Shown here: one piece after another, positions 8,539 through 17,815 of the stretch
Layout: each line of letters starts with the position of its first letter
Position numbering within the stretch: the first letter of the stretch is position 1
Assembly (NCBI GenBank): GCA_020848545.1
Contig: JADLHZ010000152.1
Span: 1-50,558, forward strand
Reading direction: 5' to 3'
Length of the DNA stretch: 50,558 nt
DNA from: Deltaproteobacteria bacterium
GTDB lineage: Bacteria > Myxococcota > JADLHZ01
Made by a program: the position numbers and the translations under genes
The notes under the pieces: model-generated
Told to the model about the DNA's origin: nothing
The model's input: only the letters and a program-made list of their open reading frames with translations
Databases searched by the model: none

Positions 8539-9868
8539 CAGCGCGATCCAATCTGGCCGATGTCCGAGACGATCCGGGCCGCGCTGTCGTTGAGTTCCCA
8601 GCGTCGAGTGGCCACCATCGCCTGACCGTGCCGTCGAGCAAGTCATCGACCGGAACACCCACGAGGCGGATGCGCACCTGCTGGGCCGCCGCAGACGGCG
8701 CGAAGAGCAAGGTCGTCGCGCGCTCGAACTCGCCGCGCGCAAGCGGATGAAGGAGCAACACTTCGCGAGGCTCCGGTATCGAGTACGCCAAGCCGTAGGT
8801 CGTCAGCTGATACAGCTCGGCCGACAACGGCGGGTTCTCGTGGCGGTTCTTGTACTTCGCATCCGCAATAGCAACGACCTGGTTCCGCCGGTAGAAGACG
8901 AAATCGGGGCGTATCGTCGGCTGGTTCCAGCCCCCGGCGTTTTCGAGGTAGCTGAAGACGTCGGAACGCACGTCCTGCATCCCGATGCGTACGTCATCGG
9001 GGCTGTGCTCCGACAGGTAGCGCCCGAGGAAGCGCTCGAATACCATGTTCATGTTGAGCGTGAAGCTCGAGAGCGGCATCGCGCCCGCCTCGACGTGCTG
9101 CCCAAGCCGGGCACCGTGATGGATGAGCGCGATGAGAGTTAGCGCGGTCCGGTAGTGGCTCGAACGACGATCGAGCCCGGAGATCGTCGCTTCGAGCCAG
9201 TCTGCGCTGAGCGGGCGACGTTCGAGATCGCCGAAGAAACGGTCCGCAGCGCGCGCCAGATCGAGTCGCAGATCGCGCGATTCCATCACCGACGCTGCGA
9301 GGCGAAGGCCTGCGGCGAGGACCTGGTTAAGCTCGTGGTCGACGGTCAGGTCGTCGTAGGTGCAGCGCAGAGTTGCTCGGCGCGGGTGCGTCGCGATGTG
9401 GCGTAGGTCGAGACGTCCGCGCGGCGTGGCGAGCTCCTCATTGCGGGACTGGTACGTCGGCAGCAGGCCGCCTCGCACGATGCGCTCGCCGGCGCGGAGC
9501 AACGAAACGCCGAGGAGATCGATGAGCCCGTGTTTTGCTACTTCATAGGTCGTGCGCGTCTCGGTGACGAGCAGGTCCGCGAGGTCGAACGCGTACGCGA
9601 CCATGCGCATCAGGTTGTCGAGACGCAGCTTCGGCATGATGACGAGGCGCACCGAGCTGAGGTTCACGGTACCGATGTCCGGGCCGACCGAGATCGAGAG
9701 CCCAGAGCGAAGCTCGGTGAAGCGCAGGGTCGCGCGACCCTCCAGCTCCGCGATCAGTTCGCGGTCGGCAGAAGAGAGCCGCACGTCGCGCAGCAGCGCG
9801 CCGCCGCCCGGCGTGTCGGGCGTGGTGGTGCTCCATTCACGAACCTGCAGGACGGGAGGTGAGGTCAT
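8525..9868 (-). CDS. mcrC: McrC-family nuclease subunit
   Basis: The 447-residue cleavage subunit that works with McrB on modified DNA. The N-terminal two thirds have the McrC beta-rich and helical pattern (for example MPKLRLDNLMRMVAYA at about 78-93 and ATPRGRLDL at 147-155). The C-terminal PD-(D/E)XK nuclease centre is visible: Glu278 in FERF, Pro321-Asp322 in RPDFVFY, and Asp336-Ala-Lys338 in ADAKYK. All candidate metal and catalytic residues are kept, so it should be active. The ATG overlaps the mcrB stop (ATGA). Length is slightly above E. coli McrC, as in many stand-alone McrC proteins. Confidence 0.9.
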   Translation of the reverse strand: MTSPPVLQVREWSTTTPDTPGGGALLRDVRLSSADRELIAELEGRATLRFTELRSGLSISVGPDIGTVNLSSVRLVIMPKLRLDNLMRMVAYAFDLADLLVTETRTTYEVAKHGLIDLLGVSLLRAGERIVRGGLLPTYQSRNEELATPRGRLDLRHIATHPRRATLRCTYDDLTVDHELNQVLAAGLRLAASVMESRDLRLDLARAADRFFGDLERRPLSADWLEATISGLDRRSSHYRTALTLIALIHHGARLGQHVEAGAMPLSSFTLNMNMVFERFLGRYLSEHSPDDVRIGMQDVRSDVFSYLENAGGWNQPTIRPDFVFYRRNQVVAIADAKYKNRHENPPLSAELYQLTTYGLAYSIPEPREVLLLHPLARGEFERATTLLFAPSAAAQQVRIRLVGVPVDDLLDGTVRRWWPLDAGNSTTARPGSSRTSARLDRADGTR

Positions 9869-12243
9869 GCCTTTAGAACCTTGTCATCGTGCGGCTCCTC
9901 GACGTCCTCATCATCCGGGAGGTCCTCACCAAGGACGGCGTCATGCTTCTTGTCGTCCGGCGTGACGATCGCGGTGAGCGCCTGCGCGAGCGCGTCTTCA
10001 CGCCCTGGCTCGAACAGGTCGAAGCGCAGGCTCGCCGTGTCGCGATCGAACACGCCGCCCTTGTCGGCGGCGAGGATGTTGGCGAGTTTGTTCGGGTCCT
10101 CGTAGCAGTACTCCTGCAAGAGCGGCCAAAGCTCGTCGCGCACGATCTCGCCGATGCGGCTTATTGTGACCGCCGGCTTGCCACCCGGCATGAGGTACGC
10201 GTGGCCAACCTGCAGGTTGCGACCATCTCGGCCGAGCTGCTCGACGATGCGGCGGTTCAAGGCTCGCAGCCAGGTGCTGAGTGCGATATCGGCGATGCTG
10301 CCGGATCGGAGAAGATGCGGCTCGGGCAATAGCTCCTTGAACGCGAAGCGCCGACGAAGCGCTGTGTCGAGGAGTAGGATGGAACGGTCCGCCGTGTTCA
10401 TCGTGCCGATGACCAGCAGGTTATCGGTGACCGTGAACGGCTCCTTTGACAGCGGCAGCAATGCGCTCGTCGTTGCACGTTTCGAGGTCTCGATGAGCGT
10501 GATTAGCTCGCCGAAGATCTTGGGGATGTTTCCTCGATTGATCTCGTCAATGATGAGCACGAAGCGCTTGGCGGGCTGTGCCTGTGCGGCCGTGACCATG
10601 TTCTTGAAAATGCCGGGCTCGAGCTTGAAGCCTTCACCATCGGGCCGATACCCCTCGATGAAGTCTTCGTAGGAGTACATCGGGTGGAAGGTGCAGGTCG
10701 CGATGTACGGATCTGTGCCGCCGCGGCCGTAGACCATGTCGCGTTGCCGATCCGAGAGCTGCGACGGCAAGCAGTTGAAGTTGTGGCGCGCGATGACCTC
10801 GAGCGCGATGCGCTCCGCGTGATACGTTTTCCCCGTGCCGGGTGGGCCGTAGAGGATGACCTGCCGCTTTCGGTCGAGCATGTCGACGACTTGCCGCGCG
10901 ATGCCTTCGAGCGGCGGCGGCGGATCGACCTTCGCGCCGGAGGTGTGCGCGGCGCCGCTGACAACCGACCTCGGAGGCAGCACCGGGGGCGTATCCGCCA
11001 GCGCGTTGAAGTTCGGCCACGACGCAGGGCCGATGCCGTTCACCAACAGCGAGGCCTCGAGATCTGCGACCGCCGGATGTGTGGGTTCGAGCGAAACCAA
11101 GCCGGTCGTCAGCTCGCTGATGGGCGTTGACACTTCGAAGCTGCGGTTGTGGACCCACCGGATGGGAACCTGGTGCGGGCGCTTCGCTCCCTGCTTGAAG
11201 CGGTAGCTGCCGGTCACAATGCCGACCGCGACGACCGTGGACGCATCCGAGAGCAACGCGACGAGGCTGCCTTCCTTGAGGCGGTACACCAGCTCGATGA
11301 GGTTGCGCGCCTCGGTCGAATGGCCATCGAGCGAGGCGTCCTGGAACGCTGTTCTAACGGCGAGACTGATGTCACTCTTCTTGTTCAGCGCGATGGCCTC
11401 CGCAAGGCTGCCAACCTTCGTAGGCCCAAGCGCGAGTTGCTCGTGCGCGAGCATCTCCTTCCATGCATCAACCTCGCCGGCGAGGCCGAGACACCAGTGA
11501 TCGCGAGGACTGAACCCCTTTGCAACGCGATAGCGCAGTTGGACCGGCACGTCGGTCAGCGTTGGGATGCTGTTCCAAAAGCGGATGATCTGGATATCGA
11601 GAGCGTAGAGCCCTTGCCACTGCGGTTTCTCGCCGACGTAGTAGAGCGTCGCTTCGGACCAGGAGGTCGTCGCGTTCCATGTCACGAGGTCCGGAAAGAC
11701 CAGGTGCAGGTACTTATGCATCCACGCGCTCGAGCTCCAGCGCGGCGCCGCGTCATCGACAGATTGCTGGAACTTCTGCGGATCGATGTTCTTGGCTTCC
11801 TTGCCGTGGAAGGCTCTCACGGCCTCGACCGCGTTGAGCAGCTCGGTGCGTCGCTCTTCGAGTAGCTTCGTGGCCTCAGCCTCGCTGATGCTGGGAATCT
11901 CTCGGCCACCCTCCAGCTTCGAGCGCCACGATCCCGTCTTCTTGTCCTGCCAGGCTCCGAACTTCGCGGCCGAGCCGCCTGCGATGCTGCCAAACAGGGA
12001 GAAGTTGAACTCGCCGTCGTTCTTGAATTCCAGCCAGTAGTCCATCGGCTGCTCGTTGCTCACGTTGTACGGGAGCTGCCGCAGCAGGTCAGGGCCGCTC
12101 ATCTTAGCGAGCTGCTCCGGGCCGAAGTGCCCCATGAACGCCGAACGCTGGCGCGACAGCTCGGTGACGTCGGGCAAAACGAAGGACCGCCCAAGCTCCG
12201 CGGCGATGTAGCGATTGAGGATGTCGTGGACGTCCTTGTTCAT
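9865..12243 (-). CDS. mcrB: McrB-family AAA motor with EVE-like domain
   Basis: The motor subunit of a modification-dependent restriction system, 792 residues. The AAA module is clear: Walker A GPPGTGKT at about 466-473, Walker B LIIDEINRGN, the GTMNTADRS motif typical of McrB, and the RRRFAF arginine motif. The N-terminal half is different from E. coli McrB: residues about 40-250 match the pattern of N-terminal regions seen in other McrB proteins, and about 311-385 (VGIVTGSYRFK... PIRWVHN) looks like an EVE/PUA-type modified-base reader. The C terminus is acidic. The start has GGAG directly upstream; this is the only junction of the operon with a gap (8 nt). Confidence 0.88.
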   Translation of the reverse strand: MNKDVHDILNRYIAAELGRSFVLPDVTELSRQRSAFMGHFGPEQLAKMSGPDLLRQLPYNVSNEQPMDYWLEFKNDGEFNFSLFGSIAGGSAAKFGAWQDKKTGSWRSKLEGGREIPSISEAEATKLLEERRTELLNAVEAVRAFHGKEAKNIDPQKFQQSVDDAAPRWSSSAWMHKYLHLVFPDLVTWNATTSWSEATLYYVGEKPQWQGLYALDIQIIRFWNSIPTLTDVPVQLRYRVAKGFSPRDHWCLGLAGEVDAWKEMLAHEQLALGPTKVGSLAEAIALNKKSDISLAVRTAFQDASLDGHSTEARNLIELVYRLKEGSLVALLSDASTVVAVGIVTGSYRFKQGAKRPHQVPIRWVHNRSFEVSTPISELTTGLVSLEPTHPAVADLEASLLVNGIGPASWPNFNALADTPPVLPPRSVVSGAAHTSGAKVDPPPPLEGIARQVVDMLDRKRQVILYGPPGTGKTYHAERIALEVIARHNFNCLPSQLSDRQRDMVYGRGGTDPYIATCTFHPMYSYEDFIEGYRPDGEGFKLEPGIFKNMVTAAQAQPAKRFVLIIDEINRGNIPKIFGELITLIETSKRATTSALLPLSKEPFTVTDNLLVIGTMNTADRSILLLDTALRRRFAFKELLPEPHLLRSGSIADIALSTWLRALNRRIVEQLGRDGRNLQVGHAYLMPGGKPAVTISRIGEIVRDELWPLLQEYCYEDPNKLANILAADKGGVFDRDTASLRFDLFEPGREDALAQALTAIVTPDDKKHDAVLGEDLPDDEDVEEPHDDKVLKA

Positions 12244-12251
12244 GCGCGCTC

Positions 12252-15116
12252 CTACTCCTCGTCGATCTTCAGGAGATCATCTGAGCGGAATAGGTTGAAT
12301 AGCGTTTCCTTGACCGTGTCCTCGATGAGGGTCGGGCTGAACCCGTTCTCGGAGGAGGCCTCAAGCTTCACGGCGATCTTGATGTTGTCCGCGTTGCGAC
12401 CGAGCGCGTTGATGATGCCCGTGTAGAACGTGTGGAAGTCGGTGAAGGGAACCTCGACGTTGAGCGTGACGCGGCGTGCCTTGTTGTCGTTTCCGCCGCT
12501 CGGGGGCTTGGTGTTCGTTCCCGTCGTGGACACGACCGGCGTAGACCCAAGGCTCATGCCACCGGCAGATCCTCCGGGCTGCGCCACCACGGTGGCGCCA
12601 CTGATCGGGCCCGCACCGATGGCCGTTCCTCCAGCCTCCTTGGCCTTCTGCGCCGCCAGCTTCTCCTCAGCGAGCGGGCCTCGGATGAGCAGATGCCCGT
12701 CCTCAAGGGCAACGCCCGTGAGGGCGATCTTGTCCTTGTAATGAACGACCTTCGCGTCCTCTGCCGACGTGCCCTCGCAGAGCGCAAAGGTTCCCATGCT
12801 AACGCCGTCGATGATCGACTGCCTGAGCACATCATCGTCCTTGAGGATGGGCAGGTGGGTGAACTGCCGAAAGTAGTTCGGGAGCGCCTTCAGACTCAAT
12901 GCCTGTTCTCCCTCGGGCCACACCTGGAGCTTCTTCGCATGAACCAAGAGGATCGGCGCGATCTGCTCGAGGTACTTCTGCTTGTCTTTCAGGAAGGCGA
13001 CGACGAGGTCCGTAAGGTTCTGGTCCGTGGTCGCGGGGGGCTGCCCCATGTCGAGGGTCTTAAGCGGATCGCCGTTGCTGCCGCCCCATGCTGCGTGGCG
13101 GTACGCGCGGAGGATCTGCTGACGCACTCCCTTGGCTGCGTTCGTCTTCTCGGTCTGAAGTTGGGTGATCTGGGTCTTCGAGAGGTTGTGGCGCTCGCGG
13201 TTGGTATCGACGTTCTCGCTCGCCAGGAGACTTCGAACACGTTCCTTGAGAGCCGCGACCTCGCCCTCATCCGCCATGAGGAACACCAAGGTGTTGCGAC
13301 GAGTGCGCGTCGCCGTGCCGCTCTTGTTGAGGATATCCAGTACAGCAGCCTGCGTCTCAGTGCGGCTCGCCACACCGAGAGTGCGTTCGGGCGGCATCAC
13401 GACGAGTTTGTTGCTGGCACTATCGGCAATGTCCCCGGAGCTCTCGGGCCAAACGTACGGGGAGAGAGGCGCCGCGGAAAGCAGCTTGCGTAGCTCGGCC
13501 CCGAGACGCTCCCGCACCTGCTCATCGTCCACGCCGTTCTTCGCGTCGAGGAGGATTCGATTGAGGTTCGGCGTGGTCGAGAAACGGAAGCGCTCGCCCT
13601 CCGTATTGATGAAGTGGAAGCGCTCCTTTATCTGCAGCACGACGCCGGGGATTGTGCCGAAGTCGATTTCGGGACGCGCCGATGCGAGGTGAAGCTCCGC
13701 AGGCGTCGCGCCGCGCGAGCCGTTGCCTGCTTCGCACGTGAACAGGAACGTTGTGGTCGCGAGGCCCGCAGCCACACGCCACTGCGTCATCAGCGGGCTC
13801 TGCTTGTCGAGCTCAGTGGCGTTTGCGGTGGCGCCGATGATGTCGGCCTCAAGCGCCGACCGGAACTCGCGGTCGACGAGCTCCAGCAGCTCCGAACGCA
13901 GCTCCTCGTTCGTTAGGTCGATGTCGCTCGCCTGGATGAGACCTCCGATGTGGTTCTTTTTCAGCAAGTCCGCGACCAGGAGCGCGAGCACGCGGAGCAC
14001 ACCACGCGTCCGCTGGAGCTTGGGGTTCGCGCCAACGAGGTTGAGGGTGTCGAGCAGCGAGGGGTGGAACGGGTAGCTCTTCTTGAACCGCTCCGCGTAG
14101 TCGTGCTCTTTCGCGGAGTCGGGGATCTGAGGCCGCGCCTTGAGGTCCGCAACGTACGCGTGGATCGTCGCGTCTCGGTTGGTGGTCTTCTTCGTGCGGG
14201 TGCCCTTGTCGTCCGTGTCCTGCCCGAACGGCACGAAGAGGCGGCGACGGATGATCTCGTGGACCTCGTCGCCCTGCACCGGTTCGCGGACCTTCTGCAC
14301 CCGGCCAAACAGTTCCTGGAGCGCCTGCAGCACCTGCAACGAGGCCGTGCCGTGGGTCTGAGAACCGTCGCTGCGAGGGAGCGTCGCGACCACGATGACG
14401 CGGTCGTGCTGCCCCGCGCGTGTGGTGAGGCGTTGGAGGAAGGCGCGCGTCTGCGCAGCCAGGGTCGAATCATGAATGGGCACGGCCGCGGCCGTCTCGA
14501 CGTAGTTCGCGACTTCGTCGAGGATGATCAAGCCGCCGCCTGAGAGCTTGAGTAGCTTGTCAATGTCGTCGCCACCCGGTGCGATGCGGTCCGCATCGAA
14601 GTTGCGCACCAGCTCGTAGCCAGCTTTTTTCGCGAGCTGCCACGCGAGATGACCCCACATCGTTTGGACCGATACTCCGGGCGCGACCTCGACCGCGCCG
14701 ACGCCAACCTGGTTGCCGTCGAACGCAGCAACTGGAACGCTCGGCGGCACCTTCCAACCGCGCTCGATCCAGTATTCCTTGAGCGCAGGATGGTCGAAGC
14801 AGATCTGGCCGTTCTTCACGAGATGGTAGAGCGTGATGAGCGTGTGCGTCTTGCCGCCACCGAAGGGTGTCTGGATTTGCATGACGGCGTCGCCGTCACC
14901 CTGACCCGTCAGGCGCCCGACCACCTCGCCTGCGAGCTGGCGCAAGCCAACCGTTAGAAACGTGCGGTTGAAGAACCGGACCGGGTCGAAGTAGTCCGGG
15001 TTGCCGCCGCTGTTTAGCACGTCGGCAAGACTGGCGGCGAAGTCGTTCTGCTTCACCTTGCCTTGCCGGATGTTGTCGTGCGGCGTGACGACGTTCCGCC
15101 ATGGTGTTGTGGTCAT
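12252..15116 (-). CDS. DUF499 P-loop ATPase
   Basis: A 954-residue ATPase of the DUF499 (COG1483) family. The family's characteristic P-loop TPFGGGKTHTL is at 83-93 and a Walker B LIILDEVANY at about 196-205. The C-terminal half (after about 600) contains a low-complexity Gly/Ala/Thr linker at about 830-875 before a final domain. DUF499 proteins are repeatedly found beside DUF1156 methylases and large helicases in defence islands; their exact role is not known, and a motor or substrate-handling function is inferred. ATGA overlap with the methylase gene supports a joint complex. Confidence 0.85.
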   Translation of the reverse strand: MTTTPWRNVVTPHDNIRQGKVKQNDFAASLADVLNSGGNPDYFDPVRFFNRTFLTVGLRQLAGEVVGRLTGQGDGDAVMQIQTPFGGGKTHTLITLYHLVKNGQICFDHPALKEYWIERGWKVPPSVPVAAFDGNQVGVGAVEVAPGVSVQTMWGHLAWQLAKKAGYELVRNFDADRIAPGGDDIDKLLKLSGGGLIILDEVANYVETAAAVPIHDSTLAAQTRAFLQRLTTRAGQHDRVIVVATLPRSDGSQTHGTASLQVLQALQELFGRVQKVREPVQGDEVHEIIRRRLFVPFGQDTDDKGTRTKKTTNRDATIHAYVADLKARPQIPDSAKEHDYAERFKKSYPFHPSLLDTLNLVGANPKLQRTRGVLRVLALLVADLLKKNHIGGLIQASDIDLTNEELRSELLELVDREFRSALEADIIGATANATELDKQSPLMTQWRVAAGLATTTFLFTCEAGNGSRGATPAELHLASARPEIDFGTIPGVVLQIKERFHFINTEGERFRFSTTPNLNRILLDAKNGVDDEQVRERLGAELRKLLSAAPLSPYVWPESSGDIADSASNKLVVMPPERTLGVASRTETQAAVLDILNKSGTATRTRRNTLVFLMADEGEVAALKERVRSLLASENVDTNRERHNLSKTQITQLQTEKTNAAKGVRQQILRAYRHAAWGGSNGDPLKTLDMGQPPATTDQNLTDLVVAFLKDKQKYLEQIAPILLVHAKKLQVWPEGEQALSLKALPNYFRQFTHLPILKDDDVLRQSIIDGVSMGTFALCEGTSAEDAKVVHYKDKIALTGVALEDGHLLIRGPLAEEKLAAQKAKEAGGTAIGAGPISGATVVAQPGGSAGGMSLGSTPVVSTTGTNTKPPSGGNDNKARRVTLNVEVPFTDFHTFYTGIINALGRNADNIKIAVKLEASSENGFSPTLIEDTVKETLFNLFRSDDLLKIDEE

Positions 15117-17815
15117 CCCTTTTTCCCCAAATTTAGGTTCATCTGCTTTTCAGCGGAGTCGTCTCTCTTTGCTGGCGCGGGCAACGAACGCGCTCCGACC
15201 AGAAAGTTTTCGTAGAGGGCGCGCTCCTTGTCGCCGGGGGGCAGCACATCGACGATGCTCTGCGCCAGGCGTTGCATGCGGTCGACGCCACCCGGCGGCA
15301 GCGCGGTCGCGAGGAAGTCGGCGAGGTCTTGGCGCTCACCCGCACCCCAGAGGTTCGCTGCGCGATGGAGGACGTCGATGAGCGGGGCCAGCGTGCCAGC
15401 TAAGGCGGGCTCACCGAGCCCCTTCGTCTTCTTGCGCTCGACGGGGCCCTTGAGCGCGACCTTGTCGCCGGACTTCGTCAGGACGCCGTTGTCGGCGACG
15501 AGCTCTGAGAACTCGCAGCCCATCGACTGCGCCATATGGATAGCCTCACCACTCTCGACCTCAGAGGTGCCGTAGGCCCATCTCCAAATAACGTAAAACC
15601 GGCTCGACTCATCGACGTTGCCGGCGGCCTCACCAAGCACGATGCGCTGGAGCGCGTAGTCGGCGACGATGCCGCGCACCTTGTCGAGCAACTCGGCGAT
15701 GGTGACCTCCTCGCCGCTCAGCTTCAGCACGCGCTTGTGTCTCCCAAACACCTCGACGGCAGGGCCGATCGCCGACATGAAGAAGTCGGCGCCGCGAATG
15801 CCCTGGGACCAAAAGTAGTCGAGGCGCTCGTGGAGGCGGGACTTGAGGTCTGGTTCGACGTCGTCGAGGAATCCCTCGTCGTGGGCCGAGCGCTTGCGGC
15901 AGACGATGAAGACCGACGAAGCGAGTGCTGCACTGCCGATGGCGCGCGTGCGGCCGGGTTTCTCCGTCTCAATGGGCCACGAGGCGGTGACGACCAGGTT
16001 GTTGTCCAGCAGCGCCTTGAGCAGGGTCTCCCATGCTGACGTCGACTTGTGCGCGAACACCAGGACCATGATCCCATCGTCCTTGAGCGTGCGGTGCATC
16101 TCACCGAAGGCGCGGGACATCGCGGATTCGAAGAACTCAGCCGTCTTCTTGTACGCGGGGTTCTGCACCATCTCGGAACGCTTCGGTGTGACCTCGGTCG
16201 CTAGCGCTTCGGGATGAACCTCGCCGATGGCTCGGCGAAGCCAGATGTAGAAGTAGTCCGATAGATCGGAGTACGGAACGGCGTCATAGTACGGCGGGTC
16301 GGTGACGATCGCGTCGAACGATTTTGGGTCGAACGGGAGGTGGTCCGCAGATGCCCGCCGCACGTTCGACCTACCTGTGAACACAAGCAGTTCAATAGTG
16401 CCTGCAAGGTCCTCCACGATTTTGGGCCAACCTGCGGCCGCCTTGTTGAATGGGTTGGTCTCGGCGTAGTCCCAGGTCATCTGGACTGCTTGCATGCGAA
16501 ACGTGTTCTTCACACCGCGTCCGCCGGTGTAGTTGAGGATGCAGATCGTCGAACAGAAATCAGAGAGCTTGCTGACGCACAGTCCAAGGTACGTCGCCAC
16601 CGCTTGAGAGAACTCATCGGCCTCTGCGCCGAGATCGCTGTTGGCCTCGCGGATCTCCTTTACGATGGCGCGCACGTGCCGTGCGAAGGTCGCCATCGCG
16701 AGTGCCTGCCGGGGATTGTAGATGCTGCCCCAGGTCACAAATCCGTAGTTCTGCACGCGGAAGCCGAGCGTGCCCTTCGGCGGCAAGGGCTCGTGAGGGA
16801 TCGCAGGGATGTCGCCGAAAGCTTCGGGTTGAGGAACCCTCTCGGCGCGTTGGATCTCCGCACTGGTGGGAACGCGGTATCGCTTGCCCCTAGTGCCGTC
16901 GCGAACCGCGAGCGCTAACAATCGGTGGCCTAATCCGACGGACTTGCCTTTCATTTTGATGTAAGAGCCGGGCGAGATCTGCTGGCAACAAGGACACACC
17001 GCGTTTGCGCCCTTGATCGTACCAGCGTTGAGGTCGAGGTTTCCGGAAGGGTTCTCGACCACCTCGAAGTTGACGGACTTGCGGTCGCGCGCCGCTTTCG
17101 GAAGTAGCGCGACCACGAAGTCGTCCTTCTTGATGAGATAGCAGGAACCAATGAGAGGAATCTCGACGTTGCACGCTGGGTTGGAACACCGAACAGTGCG
17201 CGCCCAGATGTAGAACAGCGCCTCGTCCTTCTTGTCGGCTCGATAGTACTCTTCAATGTCGGCCGACGCTCGCTTCTGGACGATCTCGCCCCAGCGCTCG
17301 ATCTCCGAAACGAGCCGCGAGCGACCGAGAAGCGTGTCCTCGTTGGTGCGATTAGACCGGAGGTGCGCGAAACGCTGCGGATAGTAAAGCGTCGCAAGCT
17401 CGATGAGATACGCGACGGGATTCAGGTCGGTGGCGTAAGCTTCGGCGCCGAGTCGTTCAGCCTCGAGCGGCAAAGCCCCTCCTCCTGAGAACGGGTCCAG
17501 GGTCTTCGGGGCGTTGACGACGCCGTGATCCTTCATGATGGCGCGCAACCGGTCGACCTGCTTTTGCGGCTCCTTGCCAAGCTCCCACTCAAGGTTGTCC
17601 GTGATCAGTTTGTGGAACCGCTGCCGTTCTTCATCGTTGCGAGGCGCGGGCAAGAGCGCCGCCATCGTCGCTGCGCGCGCAGCCGCGAGCGGTCGACGTG
17701 CCCACCACAGGTGCAGCGTGCTGATGTGCCCGTGCCGAATGGACTTCTCCTTCGCGGAGTACTCGCTGATCTCCCCGATCGGAAGGCTGTCCTCAATGAG
17801 GCGCCGGTTGCTCAT
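15113..17815 (-). CDS. DUF1156 adenine-specific DNA methylase
   Basis: A 900-residue DNA methyltransferase of the DUF1156 (COG1743) family. The N terminus has the family signature EKSIRHGH and LHLWWARRPLAAARA at 23-48. The AdoMet-binding motif is LDPFSGGG at 106-113, and the catalytic DPPY is at 506-509, which marks an amino (N6-adenine or N4-cytosine) methylase; the family is assigned to adenine. A Zn-ribbon is suggested by C210-x4-C215 and the C274/C276/C277 group. The target-recognition part must lie in the long spacer or C terminus. It likely marks host DNA as self for this operon. ATGA overlaps join it to the helicase and ATPase genes. Confidence 0.9.
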   Translation of the reverse strand: MSNRRLIEDSLPIGEISEYSAKEKSIRHGHISTLHLWWARRPLAAARAATMAALLPAPRNDEERQRFHKLITDNLEWELGKEPQKQVDRLRAIMKDHGVVNAPKTLDPFSGGGALPLEAERLGAEAYATDLNPVAYLIELATLYYPQRFAHLRSNRTNEDTLLGRSRLVSEIERWGEIVQKRASADIEEYYRADKKDEALFYIWARTVRCSNPACNVEIPLIGSCYLIKKDDFVVALLPKAARDRKSVNFEVVENPSGNLDLNAGTIKGANAVCPCCQQISPGSYIKMKGKSVGLGHRLLALAVRDGTRGKRYRVPTSAEIQRAERVPQPEAFGDIPAIPHEPLPPKGTLGFRVQNYGFVTWGSIYNPRQALAMATFARHVRAIVKEIREANSDLGAEADEFSQAVATYLGLCVSKLSDFCSTICILNYTGGRGVKNTFRMQAVQMTWDYAETNPFNKAAAGWPKIVEDLAGTIELLVFTGRSNVRRASADHLPFDPKSFDAIVTDPPYYDAVPYSDLSDYFYIWLRRAIGEVHPEALATEVTPKRSEMVQNPAYKKTAEFFESAMSRAFGEMHRTLKDDGIMVLVFAHKSTSAWETLLKALLDNNLVVTASWPIETEKPGRTRAIGSAALASSVFIVCRKRSAHDEGFLDDVEPDLKSRLHERLDYFWSQGIRGADFFMSAIGPAVEVFGRHKRVLKLSGEEVTIAELLDKVRGIVADYALQRIVLGEAAGNVDESSRFYVIWRWAYGTSEVESGEAIHMAQSMGCEFSELVADNGVLTKSGDKVALKGPVERKKTKGLGEPALAGTLAPLIDVLHRAANLWGAGERQDLADFLATALPPGGVDRMQRLAQSIVDVLPPGDKERALYENFLVGARSLPAPAKRDDSAEKQMNLNLGKKG

